A DNA stretch of 64,000 bases from Meghimatium bilineatum (lineage: Eukaryota > Mollusca > Gastropoda > Stylommatophora > Philomycidae), in contig CM067318.1 of the NCBI GenBank assembly GCA_034231615.1, forward strand, positions 32,505,723 through 32,569,722. Reading direction: 5' to 3'. A program made the position numbers and the translations under genes. The first letter of the stretch is position 1; the number at the start of each line of letters is the position of its first letter. A model generated the notes under the pieces. The model was not told where the DNA came from. It ran no database searches and worked only from the letters and a program-made list of their open reading frames with translations. Shown piece after piece: positions 33,501 through 38,430 of the stretch.

Positions 33501-36150
33501 AGGTAATATGATAAACTAAAACGAAGTAGAGTGTGACGTAATATGAAAAACTAAAACAAGAAGTAGAATGTAAGACAGAAGTACAATGAATCATTTCTAT
33601 AAAAAGAACAGAAAGGAAGAACAAAATCGAATAAATGTAAAATGCATACTTTGGCCCACTCCTGGATGCATTCCAAACAGAAGCTGTGATCACATGACTC
33701 AGGTGTACCAATATCTTGTTTACCCAGGCGGTTGAGGCAAATCGGGCACCTATCACAGTTCTCATCTCCTGACGAGAGATCTGCATTTTCCAATTCTTCT
33801 TCTTGCTCATCCTCTTCATCTTCATCACTGTCTTCATCTTCTTCCTCATCAGTCTCATCCTCTCCAGAAACACCTTTAAAATGCAAGTTTACAAACATTA
33901 TCACCAACTAAAACACTTTAGCTGTGTGTTTGTATCAATCTACAGGGAGTATGAACAATAGAGATGTCTCCTAGTGTGCAATGGGGAGATTTCTCCCAAA
34001 TTTTTTTTAATTCTAGAAGTCTTCCACTTTTAACAGTGTACAGTGCTTTAAGAAAAATCCTATTCAGAAAGGTTAAAACATAATCGTTCAGACAAATGGC
34101 TCTGGGCATCTGTAACAAATGTGATTGGGGTCATCCATAAATTACGTCAATGATTGGGAATGGGATGTTTGGAAAAATTTACCATAACCAATGCTAGATG
34201 TGACACCTCGGTGAAAAGATATTGTGCAGGTTATCACAATAGTCATTATTCTCTAACTATTATGTTACTTTACAAAATAAATAAATAGATGCATTATATT
34301 GTTTATAATAGTTAATATATTGTTAATATAAAAGTTAAATATATACATAAAAGTTAATATATGGTTAGAATTCGTATCCCGCCAAAGACGGATGTGTCGG
34401 GCCATTGGCGCAAATAAAACGGTGACACAGCGCATTTCCATTCTCTGGACTAAATCCTGCTGGAAATCTAGTAGGACAATTGTCCTGCTACAAGAGAGAT
34501 CTGGCAGGAGTTTGAGAATGAACGCTGAAGAAGAAGAAAGAAGAAGAATTTGTATGTATTTACCAAATAAAACACTCATGTTAAGTTTCTGTATCATCTT
34601 TTAAATCTTTACTTTTGGTGTACCGCAGAATTCTGAGAAGATTTTGTGTGTCATGGAGGAGAAAATATTCTAATAACCAAGTAGTTAAGAGTGACAAAAA
34701 AGCGAGGACCACATTAAAAAAAAGGTACAGTGCTATTATTATTGACATGTTATGAGAAAAAAGCTTACTTATGAGATTAAAACAATATCAAAAATGAAAT
34801 ATGAACAATACAAACAAGGATAATTTCTAAGTCATGATTACAATTAAGACACCATTAACAATACTGGAACACTATTTAGGTTCTTTACGGGAAGATGTGG
34901 CCACAATTTAACAGAACAAATATGTACATTATTTAGCGCAACAAAATATTAATAAAGATGCACTTCACAGTAGCTGGATACTGGCGAATCCAGTGATATG
35001 CCTGTTACACACTGAGAGTCGGGGGACTCTAAGTCCGTAATGCTCAGATTGATCCAGACTTATCGACTTTTTAATCAGAGTTCAGTGAGGTTACCAAATT
35101 TGAATGAAAAAATGCATAATATTAAAAAGCAAGACTTTCGGCCACAGCTTCCCGTAATGAACCCTTATTTATTGGAAGATATAATGTAACTTGTTATAAT
35201 ATGATTGGAATTATACATTAGCCATAATTAGATCATAGACAAATTTATTTTTTGTCATGCACTAATGTGTGACGAAAATTTATCAATTTATATGGGAGTT
35301 GGAAATTATTCAGTTATTATTCATCAGTCGGTGGCCTCTACGATGCAATAAAGAACAAGTATTAAATGTATTTAATAGTTACATTTTAATTAATATGTCT
35401 ATAATTTTTTGCTGTCACAAAGCATTAAATTTATTTATCTAATTTGAATATAGGAATATGGAATTTATCGCTTATAGCCTTGAATTGTGCCAATGACACT
35501 TGAATAGTCTTGCTTATTGCCCTTAAATCACACTAATGGCACCTGAATGGTCATAAAATTATCTGGTATGTGTGAAAGAGGATCCACCTCATTTAGGTTT
35601 ATTGACATCCTGTTGATAACTAAAAGTTTGAAAATTTCAGGTGTGTAGGGGTACCGCATCGGATGCAATAACAAAGCCCTCCAGCAATTCTATCTTCAAC
35701 AATACGGATAAGTGAGGAAAAATCTTGTCTTGTCCAGTCTTTAATTTTGTCTATTCATGCTTTTATTTGTCCTCCTCTGCTTCTTCCATCTTCGTCAGTT
35801 CCCTGAAGTATTGTCTTTTACAAGAATCATGTCAGCATACATGTCCAAACCATCCACATTAATACTAAATCTTGCTTTAGAAAATAATAAACAAATTACT
35901 AACTCTTAAATAATACAAACATTAAAAAATAATTCATACCTTCTTCACCAACATCAGCAGTGTCTATTTCTTCATCGGCATCCTCGTCATCGGTTTCCTC
36001 ATCATCACTTTCACCCTCCTCCTCGTCATCTTCATCATCATCATCTGATGATTCATTTTCATCATCTTTTAAAACATCCATATCTTTATCATTCACACCT
36101 TCCTCTGTCTTTATTTCATCATTATCTTTCAATACCTCCTCAGATGACAT
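436..36150 (-). CDS. PHRF1: PHRF1-like PHD and RING finger protein (12 exons, 3' end off window)
   Basis: Coding exons in transcript order: 35940-36150, 33650-33873, 30061-30144, 25269-25393, 24294-24382, 22645-22793, 20859-21098, 17978-18192, 15293-15406, 12430-12566, 4981-8246, 436-558. Every junction is GT-AG and every phase closes, giving 1659 codons without a stop. Order of parts: acidic leader (1-110), C3HC4-like RING (C113 to D153), C4HC3 PHD (C194 to C238), basic coil (245-294), Lys/Arg-rich block (295-374), conserved GRIADKLGL segment (about 390), a 1088-residue disordered region, then the start of the CTD-binding (SRI-like) domain. Known of the family: a nuclear E3 ubiquitin ligase whose PHD reads methylated H3K36 and whose C-terminus binds phosphorylated RNA polymerase II. 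Human PHRF1 is of similar length. The last exon, expected to begin near VCHSKSG, is left of the window. RING and PHD sequences match PHRF1 almost residue by residue, so the assignment is firm. Confidence 0.93.
740..1300 (+). mobile_element. LINE C-terminal RNase H fragment (family H)
   Basis: An open frame (about 755-1186) encodes an RNase H-like segment with LSDSQSMLRKIEK, ITWIYCPDHAGVRGNERADVLAG and an MGVTRGDGRKC motif, followed by a degenerate WECP-type tail and CCTAATCAAGAATC. Relatives lie at 10260-10600 (-), 19850-20040 (-), 37700-38215 (+), 46225-46330 (+) and 62880-63260 (-). The usual upstream reverse transcriptase is absent, so this is a 5'-truncated retrotransposon end inside PHRF1 intron 11. 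Confidence 0.75.
1730..2180 (+). mobile_element. Decayed LINE RNase H fragment, second family
   Basis: Frame-broken translation shows QWIEALRKARLQVVTFIFVPGHVGARGNERA-like sequence, the last RNase H segment, then a tail ending GATGATGATCCGACGACTAACTAAC. The same tail type is seen near 29130-29160 and 56440-56460. Confidence 0.55.
2185..3560 (+). mobile_element. Decayed jockey-like LINE (linker and thumb region)
   Basis: The translation, with many frame breaks, matches the family at 60563-61839. At 2220-2700 is the post-endonuclease linker (DHSPIKLIINT-like, SRGARKITSHAVQ). At 3080-3540 is the reverse transcriptase C-terminal part (YGMSAWGTAAKS-like, then IKGGMKTTQS and LPSVEERRNKNS-like segments). 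The core YADD region is missing. Non-functional. Confidence 0.65.
3600..3985. repeat. Unclassified interspersed repeat
   Basis: The GTTCACTTGGTGACTACTTTTTGTG segment recurs at 44283-44325, and the CTGAGCCCAGGGACTGCAATACACATTC...CTTGAAGCGAATTACATAG part recurs diverged at 36880-37045. No coding motif is seen. Confidence 0.5.
4030..4275 (-). repeat. SINE-A copy, diverged
   Basis: Reverse-complement SINE-A with the tail end at the left (CATTCTTGAACTTCTGCTGGTTAGCAGGATGTGG) and the head end (CTTCCAATTTTGGCCCTGACA) at the right. Confidence 0.65.
4428..4580 (-). repeat. SINE-B copy
   Basis: Reverse-complement SINE-B. The GTAGCAGGACCATGGTCCTACTAGATTTC palindrome is clear at 4471-4500, followed by the TTTTATTT segment and ACACATCCGTCTTCG. 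Confidence 0.75.
4703..4942 (+). repeat. SINE-A copy close to PHRF1 exon 11
   Basis: SINE-A head (GAGAAGGGAGAGCAAAAAATGG) to GCTAATCTGCAGAAATTGG. It ends about 38 bases from the exon 11 donor, antisense to PHRF1. Confidence 0.7.
4981..8246 (-). CDS. PHRF1: PHRF1 exon 11: giant disordered-region exon
   Basis: Acceptor AAACAG ends at 8247 and the donor follows GAG at 4981 (GTAAAT). With the split Gly codon from exon 10 it encodes residues 530-1618. Content in order: Ser/Thr-rich (531-800), acidic tracts with EREEGEASDSNDDGD and EEGEIVEEEERD (about 900), a Glu/Lys coil (EKKQEEKERK), the conserved-looking KPISILDFIGDASVKKFGLQ, an RS-rich block (SRERSGRSRSSSGSPRRRGE), a His/Pro/Gln/Tyr-rich stretch, and a C-terminal Ser/Pro segment. 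The first Met at 8220 is internal, not a start. Predicted disordered, consistent with PHRF1 organisation. Confidence 0.92.
8325..8460 (-). repeat. SINE-B copy
   Basis: CTGCTGACAATGGTCCTACTAGATTCC then CAGGATGTAGTTCAGAGAACAG and the TTATTTGCACCAATGG segment: a reverse-complement SINE-B lying just upstream of PHRF1 exon 11 in intron 10. Confidence 0.7.
8880..9360. repeat. Imperfect direct duplication of an interspersed repeat
   Basis: The block from AGATCAAGGAATGCCGCTATCG through GGAGCACCTATAACACAGCGCTATGACAGATTCATAT (8941-9039) recurs about 300 bases on (9238-9343), and a diverged copy lies at 56985-57125. Coding potential not seen. Confidence 0.65.
9390..10250. other. AT-rich intron stretch, nothing recognised
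   Basis: Homopolymer-rich intron 10 sequence with no coding frame, no RNA gene and no repeat that I can match elsewhere in the window. Confidence 0.5.
10260..10600 (-). mobile_element. Decayed family-H RNase H fragment
   Basis: On the minus strand VTESQSMLREIENRWFRYQWI and then SLLDMPESL parallel the SDSQSMLRKIEK...IYCPDHAGVRGN of the copy at 740-1300. Frame-broken. Confidence 0.5.
11462..11795 (-). mobile_element. LINE-B 3' fragment
   Basis: Reverse complement of the LINE at 32025-32677. Shared blocks cover the IGHILRMKEDRIPRHQTGK region, the MNELKSTDINAQDLKSLATD region and the TMTSALCAKLGKRGT end. Fragmented; in PHRF1 intron 10. Confidence 0.75.
11870..12122 (+). repeat. SINE-A copy
   Basis: GCCCAGGGTCCGAATGGAGATAAAAG head, GGGTCAAAGTGACCC middle and GCAGGAGTTTGAGAATGAATT tail; the GAA tail is lost. 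Confidence 0.75.
12228..12290 (+). repeat. Possible tRNA-derived SINE head
   Basis: GGTTGGCTCCGTGGTAGAGTGGATACTGGGCTC resembles the 5' half of a tRNA with an A box, as in tRNA-derived SINEs. No clear B box follows, so it is a degraded fragment rather than a tRNA gene. Confidence 0.35.
12430..12566 (-). CDS. PHRF1: PHRF1 exon 10
   Basis: Acceptor TATTAG, donor after GATG at 12430 (GTAATT). It encodes SRPAVMKETSS...GGFDLLGSILQNQDLL...VTINRD (residues 484-530, both end codons split). The FDLLGSIL segment is a short hydrophobic motif between disordered parts. Phase in and out agrees with the neighbouring exons. Confidence 0.85.
13174..14800 (+). mobile_element. Fossil hAT DNA transposon (ZBED5-like transposase)
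   Basis: Starts with CAGTGTTTCCCAAAGTGG, a typical hAT terminal sequence. Frame-broken translation then gives, in order, SIREQLTVPAIEEV-like text, DGAPPCLVTIAVL near 14035, LLLHNDVRWLSKG near 14275 (transposase hallmark), and FNNRLEDVLNIEIPQWIINSYGDIEE near 14650. The 3' inverted repeat was not found. Many stops and frameshifts: inactive, in PHRF1 intron 9. Confidence 0.75.
13387..13407. repeat. (GT)n microsatellite
   Basis: Simple GT dinucleotide run within the hAT remnant. Confidence 0.9.
14808..14919 (+). repeat. SINE-B partial copy
   Basis: AAACGGTGACACAGCTCATCTCTATTCTC...GGAAATCTAGTAAGAACATTGTCCTGTTACAAGAGAGA...GGAGTTTGTGAATGAATGCTT. It lacks the first about 35 bases and abuts the hAT remnant. 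Confidence 0.7.
15293..15406 (-). CDS. PHRF1: PHRF1 exon 9
   Basis: Acceptor TTTGCAG at 15407, donor GTAAGG at 15292. It encodes residues 446-483, QEGEERQPVNRPAIPVETLL... to LNFSLTK, with split codons at both ends that join correctly to exons 8 and 10. No known domain. Confidence 0.85.
15480..16340. other. Intron 8 sequence, nothing recognised
   Basis: AT-rich. The 86-codon open stretch at 15811-16071 has no familiar motif and no neighbour support. Confidence 0.4.
16345..16595 (+). repeat. SINE-A copy
   Basis: TTGCCAGAGCCCGAGAGGGGAAC head through GATGTGTCAGGCTGAAAGG to GAGAATGAATGAAG; a few deletions near the 3' hairpin. Confidence 0.8.
16600..17970. other. Intron 8 sequence, nothing recognised
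   Basis: AT-rich intron between the SINE-A copy and PHRF1 exon 8. I see no coding region, RNA gene or repeat shared within the window. Confidence 0.4.
17978..18192 (-). CDS. PHRF1: PHRF1 exon 8: GRIADKLGL segment
   Basis: Acceptor TTTTCAG at 18193, donor GTAAGT at 17977. It encodes ARTAIFRSVTSVKGRIADKL and GLSKPPAGRSIP then ELYLFAE (residues 375-446). The RIA-x-x-LGL-x-KP motif directly after a Lys/Arg-rich tract is a family-conserved PHRF1 feature. Confidence 0.9.
18843..18982 (-). repeat. SINE-B copy
   Basis: CATTTGTTCTTAAACTTCTGCTGGGTC, GTAGCAGGATAACGCTCTTACAAGATTTCC, CTTTATTTGCATAAATGG and CACATCCAACTTCAG in reverse order. Confidence 0.75.
19105..19365 (+). repeat. SINE-A copy
   Basis: GGGTCCAAAGGGGAAGC head, GAAGTTGGATGTGTCGGGC middle and GCAGAAGTTTGAGAATGAACG tail followed by AGAAGAGG. 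Confidence 0.75.
19690..19810 (-). repeat. SINE-A head fragment
   Basis: CAACTCCTACAATATGTATGGAAAG...CTATTCTTTG...CCAGTTGCCACAC is the reverse complement of the first about 100 bases of SINE-A. Confidence 0.5.
19850..20045 (-). mobile_element. Family-H RNase H 3' fragment
   Basis: Reverse complement resembles the 3' half of the copy at 740-1300: TTCTTAATTATAAACCAGCATCATAGC, CATCAGCCATCTAAGAATGC and the ACATCTATTTCTAATATTCTCTGCA segment. Strongly diverged. Confidence 0.45.
20290..20740 (+). mobile_element. LINE 3' end fragment
   Basis: Translation gives LHLFGHVKRHNCLERQIMEGTVPGG...RPRRCWAEDIKDNM and then SLENASHIAQDRE, the C-terminal signature common to non-LTR retrotransposon ORF2 proteins, with a second WLGHVMRINPI-like piece near 20597. 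Frame-broken. Confidence 0.7.
20859..21098 (-). CDS. PHRF1: PHRF1 exon 7: Lys/Arg/Thr-rich block
   Basis: 80 codons in phase 0 at both ends (acceptor CCACAG at 21099, donor GTGAGC at 20858). It encodes GEEPTPGPSASG and then an extreme basic run (RKRKTTRRKTTRRKTKKRK... to KKRKIKKPTSSPSL, residues 295-374). Probably a nuclear localisation or nucleic-acid contact segment (inference). Confidence 0.9.
21215..21600. repeat. Tandem duplication, about 200-bp period
   Basis: The block CATGTGTGGAAGAAAAAATTTTACTCTTAATATGAT...ACTAATTCTAATGTTATCCCTTCGTCATGAAC recurs diverged as CATGTTCGGAGAAAG...ACTAATTCTAATGTTACCCCTTCATCATGAAC about 195-205 bases later. Non-coding, in PHRF1 intron 6. Confidence 0.75.
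21780..22290 (+). mobile_element. LINE reverse transcriptase fragment (YADD region)
   Basis: Open frame (21788-22270) of 160 codons begins in the catalytic block MRYADDTVLIAGSEQELQAL and continues through the thumb: GKHLGILLTSEGRCSSEIK, CEAWTVNTKIQHKLE and FLRRMMKIPWTA. It is a typical non-LTR RT, truncated upstream of the YADD block and with a stop after the WTA motif. Unusually intact for this window, but the finger domain and endonuclease are missing. Confidence 0.9.
22645..22793 (-). CDS. PHRF1: PHRF1 exon 6: basic helical segment
   Basis: Acceptor TTTGCAG at 22794, donor GTATGC at 22644. It encodes VDSEPPSSGRQIARTRVSER...AERAERRRRIAAIIEADEAIE (residues 245-294), an Arg/Glu-rich probable helix immediately after the PHD finger. 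Closes phase with exons 5 and 7. Confidence 0.9.
22830..23140 (+). mobile_element. LINE-C 3' end fragment
   Basis: Frame-broken RCESWTINKNDSRQLEVIQIWFYKRIL..., then GLENIVTTGKIERKDQCEKIL and RLTSWHVK, matching the copy at 32692-33059. Confidence 0.75.
23150..23431 (+). repeat. SINE-A, near-consensus with target-site duplication
   Basis: Runs from CGCCTGTGTGTTGCCAGGG to the GAAGAAGAAGAAG tail and is flanked by AATATTAA at 23142-23149 and 23432-23439. It contains the GGCCGAAAGGC tetraloop hairpin, the GGGTCAGTGACCC palindrome and a terminal CCTGC/GCAGG stem. Confidence 0.9.
23600..23870 (+). repeat. SINE-A copy, diverged
   Basis: GTGTTGCTGGGTTCTAGAATGAG head, GATGTTTCAGGCTGATAGGCG middle, CATCCTGCTAATTAACAGGTGTTTGAGAGTGAATGCAG tail. 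Confidence 0.75.
24294..24382 (-). CDS. PHRF1: PHRF1 exon 5: second half of PHD finger
   Basis: Acceptor GTTTCAG at 24383, donor GTAAAA at 24293. It encodes GYHCDCLDPPLANVPVHEWF and CPDCQQSRNT. It provides PHD ligands H217, C220, C235 and C238 and the invariant Trp before the last Cys pair. The first Gly codon is split with exon 4. Confidence 0.95.
24650..24955 (+). mobile_element. LINE-C 3' end fragment
   Basis: MRKVKLEHLVTTIKIKGKRSRGRQRQKFLD...WHKKK and the CAGAGATGCTGGAGTAAAAC lead-in match the end of LINE-C at 32692-33059. Confidence 0.7.
25269..25393 (-). CDS. PHRF1: PHRF1 exon 4: first half of PHD finger
   Basis: Acceptor TTTAAAG at 25394, donor GTAATA at 25268. It encodes FPVEDHQQEN, an EEEEEED acidic run and then DPTYCEVCGQSDREDRLLLC and DRCDLG. 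PHD ligands C194, C197, C209 and C212 are present. The CEVCGxSDREDRLLLCD string is the PHRF1 signature. Confidence 0.95.
25560..26060 (-). mobile_element. LINE 3' end fragment (RTE/jockey-type)
   Basis: A 133-codon minus-strand frame encodes MERRLQAFEYKCYRRILRIS, REHKTNVYVRNKIE, KRRKLAWFGHVCRHDSL and TDNIKEWTGQDIPHS, the standard ORF2 C-terminus, ending in a Pro-Tyr-Asp-Leu-Glu-Gly motif. Related ends occur at 35640-35870 (-), about 12640-12670 and 45900-45960. Confidence 0.85.
26385..28575 (+). repeat. 35/36-bp minisatellite with higher-order repeats
   Basis: About 60 tandem units of GAGAGCAGATAGCTTGTGTG + CAGTGCTACTTCATA (35 bp), with a 36-bp variant (GATC instead of GAT before AGCTTG) and a 33-bp variant ending CTTGTTA at 28280-28450. 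Variant units recur in the same order: the block at 26650-26860 is repeated at 27409-27618, a 759-base offset. It lies in PHRF1 intron 3. No unique spacers, so this is not a CRISPR-like array. Confidence 0.97.
28724..29002 (-). repeat. Complete SINE-A with 12-bp target-site duplication
   Basis: 279-bp reverse-complement copy flanked by GAAATGAGTACT at 28712-28723 and 29003-29014 (exact match). The GAA tail (TCTTCTTCTTC) faces the left duplication and the GGGTCCCGGCAACACACGGGC head faces the right, which defines both family ends and shows non-LTR-type insertion. Confidence 0.95.
29040..29165 (+). repeat. LINE tail remnant
   Basis: GGAAATCAGAGCACCTATGACTGTGTCC...GATGATGATCTGATGATTAACTAAC matches the tail at 2100-2180. 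Confidence 0.4.
29500..30045 (+). repeat. SINE-A split by inserted sequence
   Basis: 29500-29705 holds the diverged head and middle (CAAAAAATAGTAACG...CACTCCGTTCTCTGGACTATAT). 29970-30045 holds a tail (GGAATGTCCATTCACTGGACTATATG...AGGAGTTTAAGATTGAACACAGAAGAA). The roughly 255 bases between them match nothing else here. This ends within 20 bases of PHRF1 exon 3. Confidence 0.55.
30061..30144 (-). CDS. PHRF1: PHRF1 exon 3: end of RING finger
   Basis: 28 codons, phase 0 both ends; acceptor TTCCAG at 30145, donor GTAATA at 30060. It encodes NVNTCPVDRQVFRIILAKHA and GEEKIFKQ. C150 is RING ligand 7, and the position of ligand 8 is Asp153 (CPVD), as in PHRF1 homologues. Confidence 0.93.
30357..31510. 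repeat. 37-bp minisatellite, left block
   Basis: About 31 units of GTGTGAGGTAATATAAGAAA + CTAAAACAAGAAGTAAA, with variants AAGTAGA and AAGTCGG at the unit join. PHRF1 intron 2. It continues at 33387 after the LINE nest. Confidence 0.97.
32025..32677 (+). mobile_element. LINE-B 3' fragment with 14-bp target-site duplication
   Basis: Flanked by ATTCTCCTTTTAGA at 32011-32024 and 32678-32691, identical. It encodes NFVYLGSKITADVDTNSEIN and IALASSAFNKLSNIW...YECESW, then frame-broken IGHILRMKEDRIP and ALCAKLGKRGTD. 653 bp, severely 5'-truncated, inserted inside LINE-A at the edge of LINE-C. Confidence 0.88.
32692..33059 (+). mobile_element. LINE-C 3' fragment
   Basis: Encodes AIEMWFYRRMLRIPWTARK and then QGLESIVTTGKIEGNRDRG, LDSLTTWYGRE and DRELWRAM. 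Flanked by TCCTTTTAGA (left) and TCCTTTTAAC (33060-33069), an 8-base duplication of the LINE-A target. Confidence 0.8.
33387..33575. repeat. 37-bp minisatellite, right block
   Basis: Five decayed units (GTGAGGTAATATGATAAACTAAAAC...AAGTAGA), more diverged than the left block. Ends about 75 bases from the PHRF1 exon 2 donor. Confidence 0.9.
33650..33873 (-). CDS. PHRF1: PHRF1 exon 2: RING finger
   Basis: Acceptor TTAAAG at 33874, donor GTATGC at 33649. It encodes GVSGEDETDEEE...ENADLSSGDENCDRCPICLN, RLGKQDIGTPESCDHSFCLE and CIQEWAK (residues 71-145). RING ligands C113, C116, C131, H133, C136 and C139 are all present. Confidence 0.95.
34378..34544 (+). repeat. SINE-B, complete, with target-site duplication
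   Basis: CCGCCAAAGACGGATGTGTC to GAACGCTGAAGAAGAAG plus extra GAA units. Flanks AGAATTCGTAT (34367-34377) and AGAATTTGTAT (34545-34555) match 10 of 11. Confidence 0.92.
34600..35630. other. AT-rich intron 1 stretch, nothing recognised
   Basis: No coding motif, RNA gene or within-window repeat recognised between the SINE-B and the LINE fragment. Confidence 0.4.
35640..35870 (-). mobile_element. LINE 3' end fragment
   Basis: Reverse complement of the type at 25560-26060: GGGTACCGCATCGGATGC, CAGTCTTTAATTTTGTCTATTCATGC, CCTCCTCTGCTTCTTCCATC and CATGTCCAAACCAT recur in the same order. Confidence 0.75.
35940..36150 (-). CDS. PHRF1: PHRF1 exon 1: start codon and acidic leader
   Basis: ATG at 36150 opens MSSEEVLKDNDEIKTEEGVN and a Asp/Glu/Ser run (SSDDDDEDDEEEGESDDEE). 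The donor follows GAAG at 35940 (GTATGA). 70 codons plus one base. No other in-frame Met precedes it after the upstream acceptor-like site, supporting this start. Confidence 0.9.
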
Positions 36151-36221
36151 GGTTGAAACTGTTCTTATTACACAGACTCGTACTTTATCAAGACCTTCTT
36201 AGCTTTATTCAAATATCCAAT
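36151..36221 (-). promoter_or_regulatory. PHRF1: Probable PHRF1 5' UTR segment after an acceptor
   Basis: TTCTTTCAG ends at 36222 immediately upstream of 71 non-coding bases leading to the ATG. It is a good acceptor with a pyrimidine tract, so the first transcribed exon may be non-coding and farther upstream. Confidence 0.45.
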
Positions 36222-36579
36222 CTGAAAGAAATAACACAACTGTAAAGAAATACTGACATCAACTAAATAAAACGTTTTGGGTAATCGATTAACTCAATGT
36301 TGAATACTACTGTTATATTAAGTTACCCTAACATTACAAATATAGTGGAATCCCTCTATACTGCTCATCCTTTTATAACAAATCTCCCCGTTTAATGATG
36401 CTGTTCAAAATTTCCAATAATATTTATTCTTTTTGTTTGCAATGTACATAGCGATTTTCTGTTACTACATATGTCAATCTGGACCAAGCTGTTATAATGG
36501 TATTTCACTGTATAGACAAAGAAGGGACAGCCAGAAAACTAAAAATAAGTTAAATAGACCCGTACAATCGTGAACTGAA

Positions 36580-36700
36580 CCATAGCTGTCAACTTCCTTT
36601 GTCATAAATCTGTATTTTTAACTTTTAATTTTCATATTTCAATAAAAACGTCTGTATTTAGAACTTTTTAAAAATTAATTTCACCACAAAAAATTTTTAA
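36580..36700. repeat. Interspersed repeat pair member
   Basis: AGCTGTCAACTTCC...CATATTTCAATAAAAACGTCTG matches 42345-42425 (AGCTGTCAATTTATT...CATATTTCAATAAAAATGTCCG). Intergenic between the two genes. Confidence 0.55.
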
Positions 36701-36879
36701 ATATTTTTTTTTGCCCATAAATATTAGCATGCGAGATCAAATGTCTGCATTAGTAATAATTACTAGAAAATTTAACAGTGACTTTTTTTAAAAATAATTT
36801 TTTTTAAATAACAAAAAATTTGGGTTTTTTGGTGAGTTTGGGCCCGAAATCCATATTCCATACGGAAAATCGGCACTAG

Positions 36880-37045
36880 ATGACACCTATCACTGAACCC
36901 AGAGACAGCAGAATACATTCCTCATGCACATCAACTCTACCAAGATGAGAGGGGAAAAAATATGGTCTACTGAAATTACATTACTTCTTAACCTGAAAGG
37001 CTCTGAATAACCTGAAGCTAATTACACAATTCATTACACGGCATA
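36880..37045. repeat. Unclassified interspersed repeat
   Basis: ACTGAACCCAGAGACAGCAGAATACATTC...CCTGAAGCTAATTACACAATTCATT is a diverged copy of 3825-3960. Confidence 0.5.
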
Positions 37046-37699
37046 TAGATAGATAGAATCCCTTTATAACAACTTAGTCCAGATCAAATAAATATTTATG
37101 TAATAACAGAAAAATCACTAATATACAGTATAAAAAGTAAAGTAACCCATAGCATTTATTAATGCTGTAGGGGTGTGAGATGTTAGCGATCTCACATTTC
37201 ACAGGCTCTGCAAATGAGGGCGGCTCCCAATATAGATATTTTAAAATATATAAATAAATATAAAAATTATTATAAATTTATGCACTATTGAGAGATTCCA
37301 CTATATTTTCTTCTTCCTAATAATTCGCTATCACCATGTTGATCTCTCTTACGAAGTTGTATTGTCGCATCAGCATAGTTTTTCTAAAATACCTTGTGAA
37401 ATGGCATTCTACTCATAGAGTTTACAGAATGTATAATAAAAGTAGATTTTCTCTTATTACAACCAATAGTAAATATAATATACAAATTAAAGTGTATCAC
37501 TTATCATCAGAAGCTGTATTGACTGGCTTATGCCATCATGGATCTTCACAACTCTCTATTTCCAGTATCTTTTATAAGGATCGTTAATGACTCTTTGTCA
37601 TGCCATGATATCAGACTAATATTGTCTCATGATATCATCCTCAATTTTTTCTTGCCTTCTATCAAGCAAAAATTCTTGAGTACAAAAGTGTGAAGTTAC

Positions 37700-38215
37700 C
37701 AAGCATGACAATGGAAATAGAGGCAGTAACAACAGTTCTCACTTGACTGACATCGCAACCACCAACACCTACAATGACTCAATCATAATTCTGGAGTATG
37801 TCGATCAAGAAAGAAAAGTACATGATAAGAAGATGAGGTGATTACTCTTCTCAACAATTTTAAATGCATCACCTACTGTCCAGGTCATGTAGTAGTAAGA
37901 AGCAACAAAAGAGCTGATTCACTGGGTAAAGCTATTGCCTATAGTGATGGCAAAATTATTAGAAGAGACAGGACCGTGCTAATTAAAGCAGTCATGGATA
38001 CACAATGAAACAAATGAAGAGGATTCTGATAAATATAATGTACATAGATGATAAAAATGGGAATGACCGTGGGCGAGGGGATAAAGTGTGTCCTCTGAAT
38101 AAATCATAAGAACCCACAATCAACAAATGACTGAGCTTATATGCTCTTCAATGGCAAGCTGAGCACTTATTTGTGAGCTCCTTGTGAAATAATACTGATT
38201 CCTAATCAAGAATTA
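37700..38215 (+). mobile_element. Family-H RNase H fragment
   Basis: Frame-broken text parallels 740-1300: ACTTGACTGACATCGCAACCACC, ATCACCTACTGTCCAGGTCATG, GAGCTGATTCACTGGGTAAAGC and the final CCTAATCAAGAATT. Confidence 0.65.
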
Positions 38216-38279
38216 AGTCTCTACCCATTATATCATTTAGAAGTTCAAGTTTACAGAAGAAGAAAATCATTAAATAAAT

Positions 38280-38430
38280 TTTCTTTTCAAATTCTGTTGT
38301 ACCCCTCTTATAACAGGACCATGGCACTACTAGATTTCCAGCAGGTTGTGGTCCAGATAACAAAGATGAGTTGTGTCACCGTTTTATTTGAACAAATGGC
38401 AAACATTCAACTTTGGCAATATTATATTTA
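38280..38430 (-). repeat. SINE-B copy
   Basis: CTTATAACAGGACCATGGCACTACTAGATTTCCAGCAGG...ACCGTTTTATTTGAACAAATGG in reverse orientation. Confidence 0.8.
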
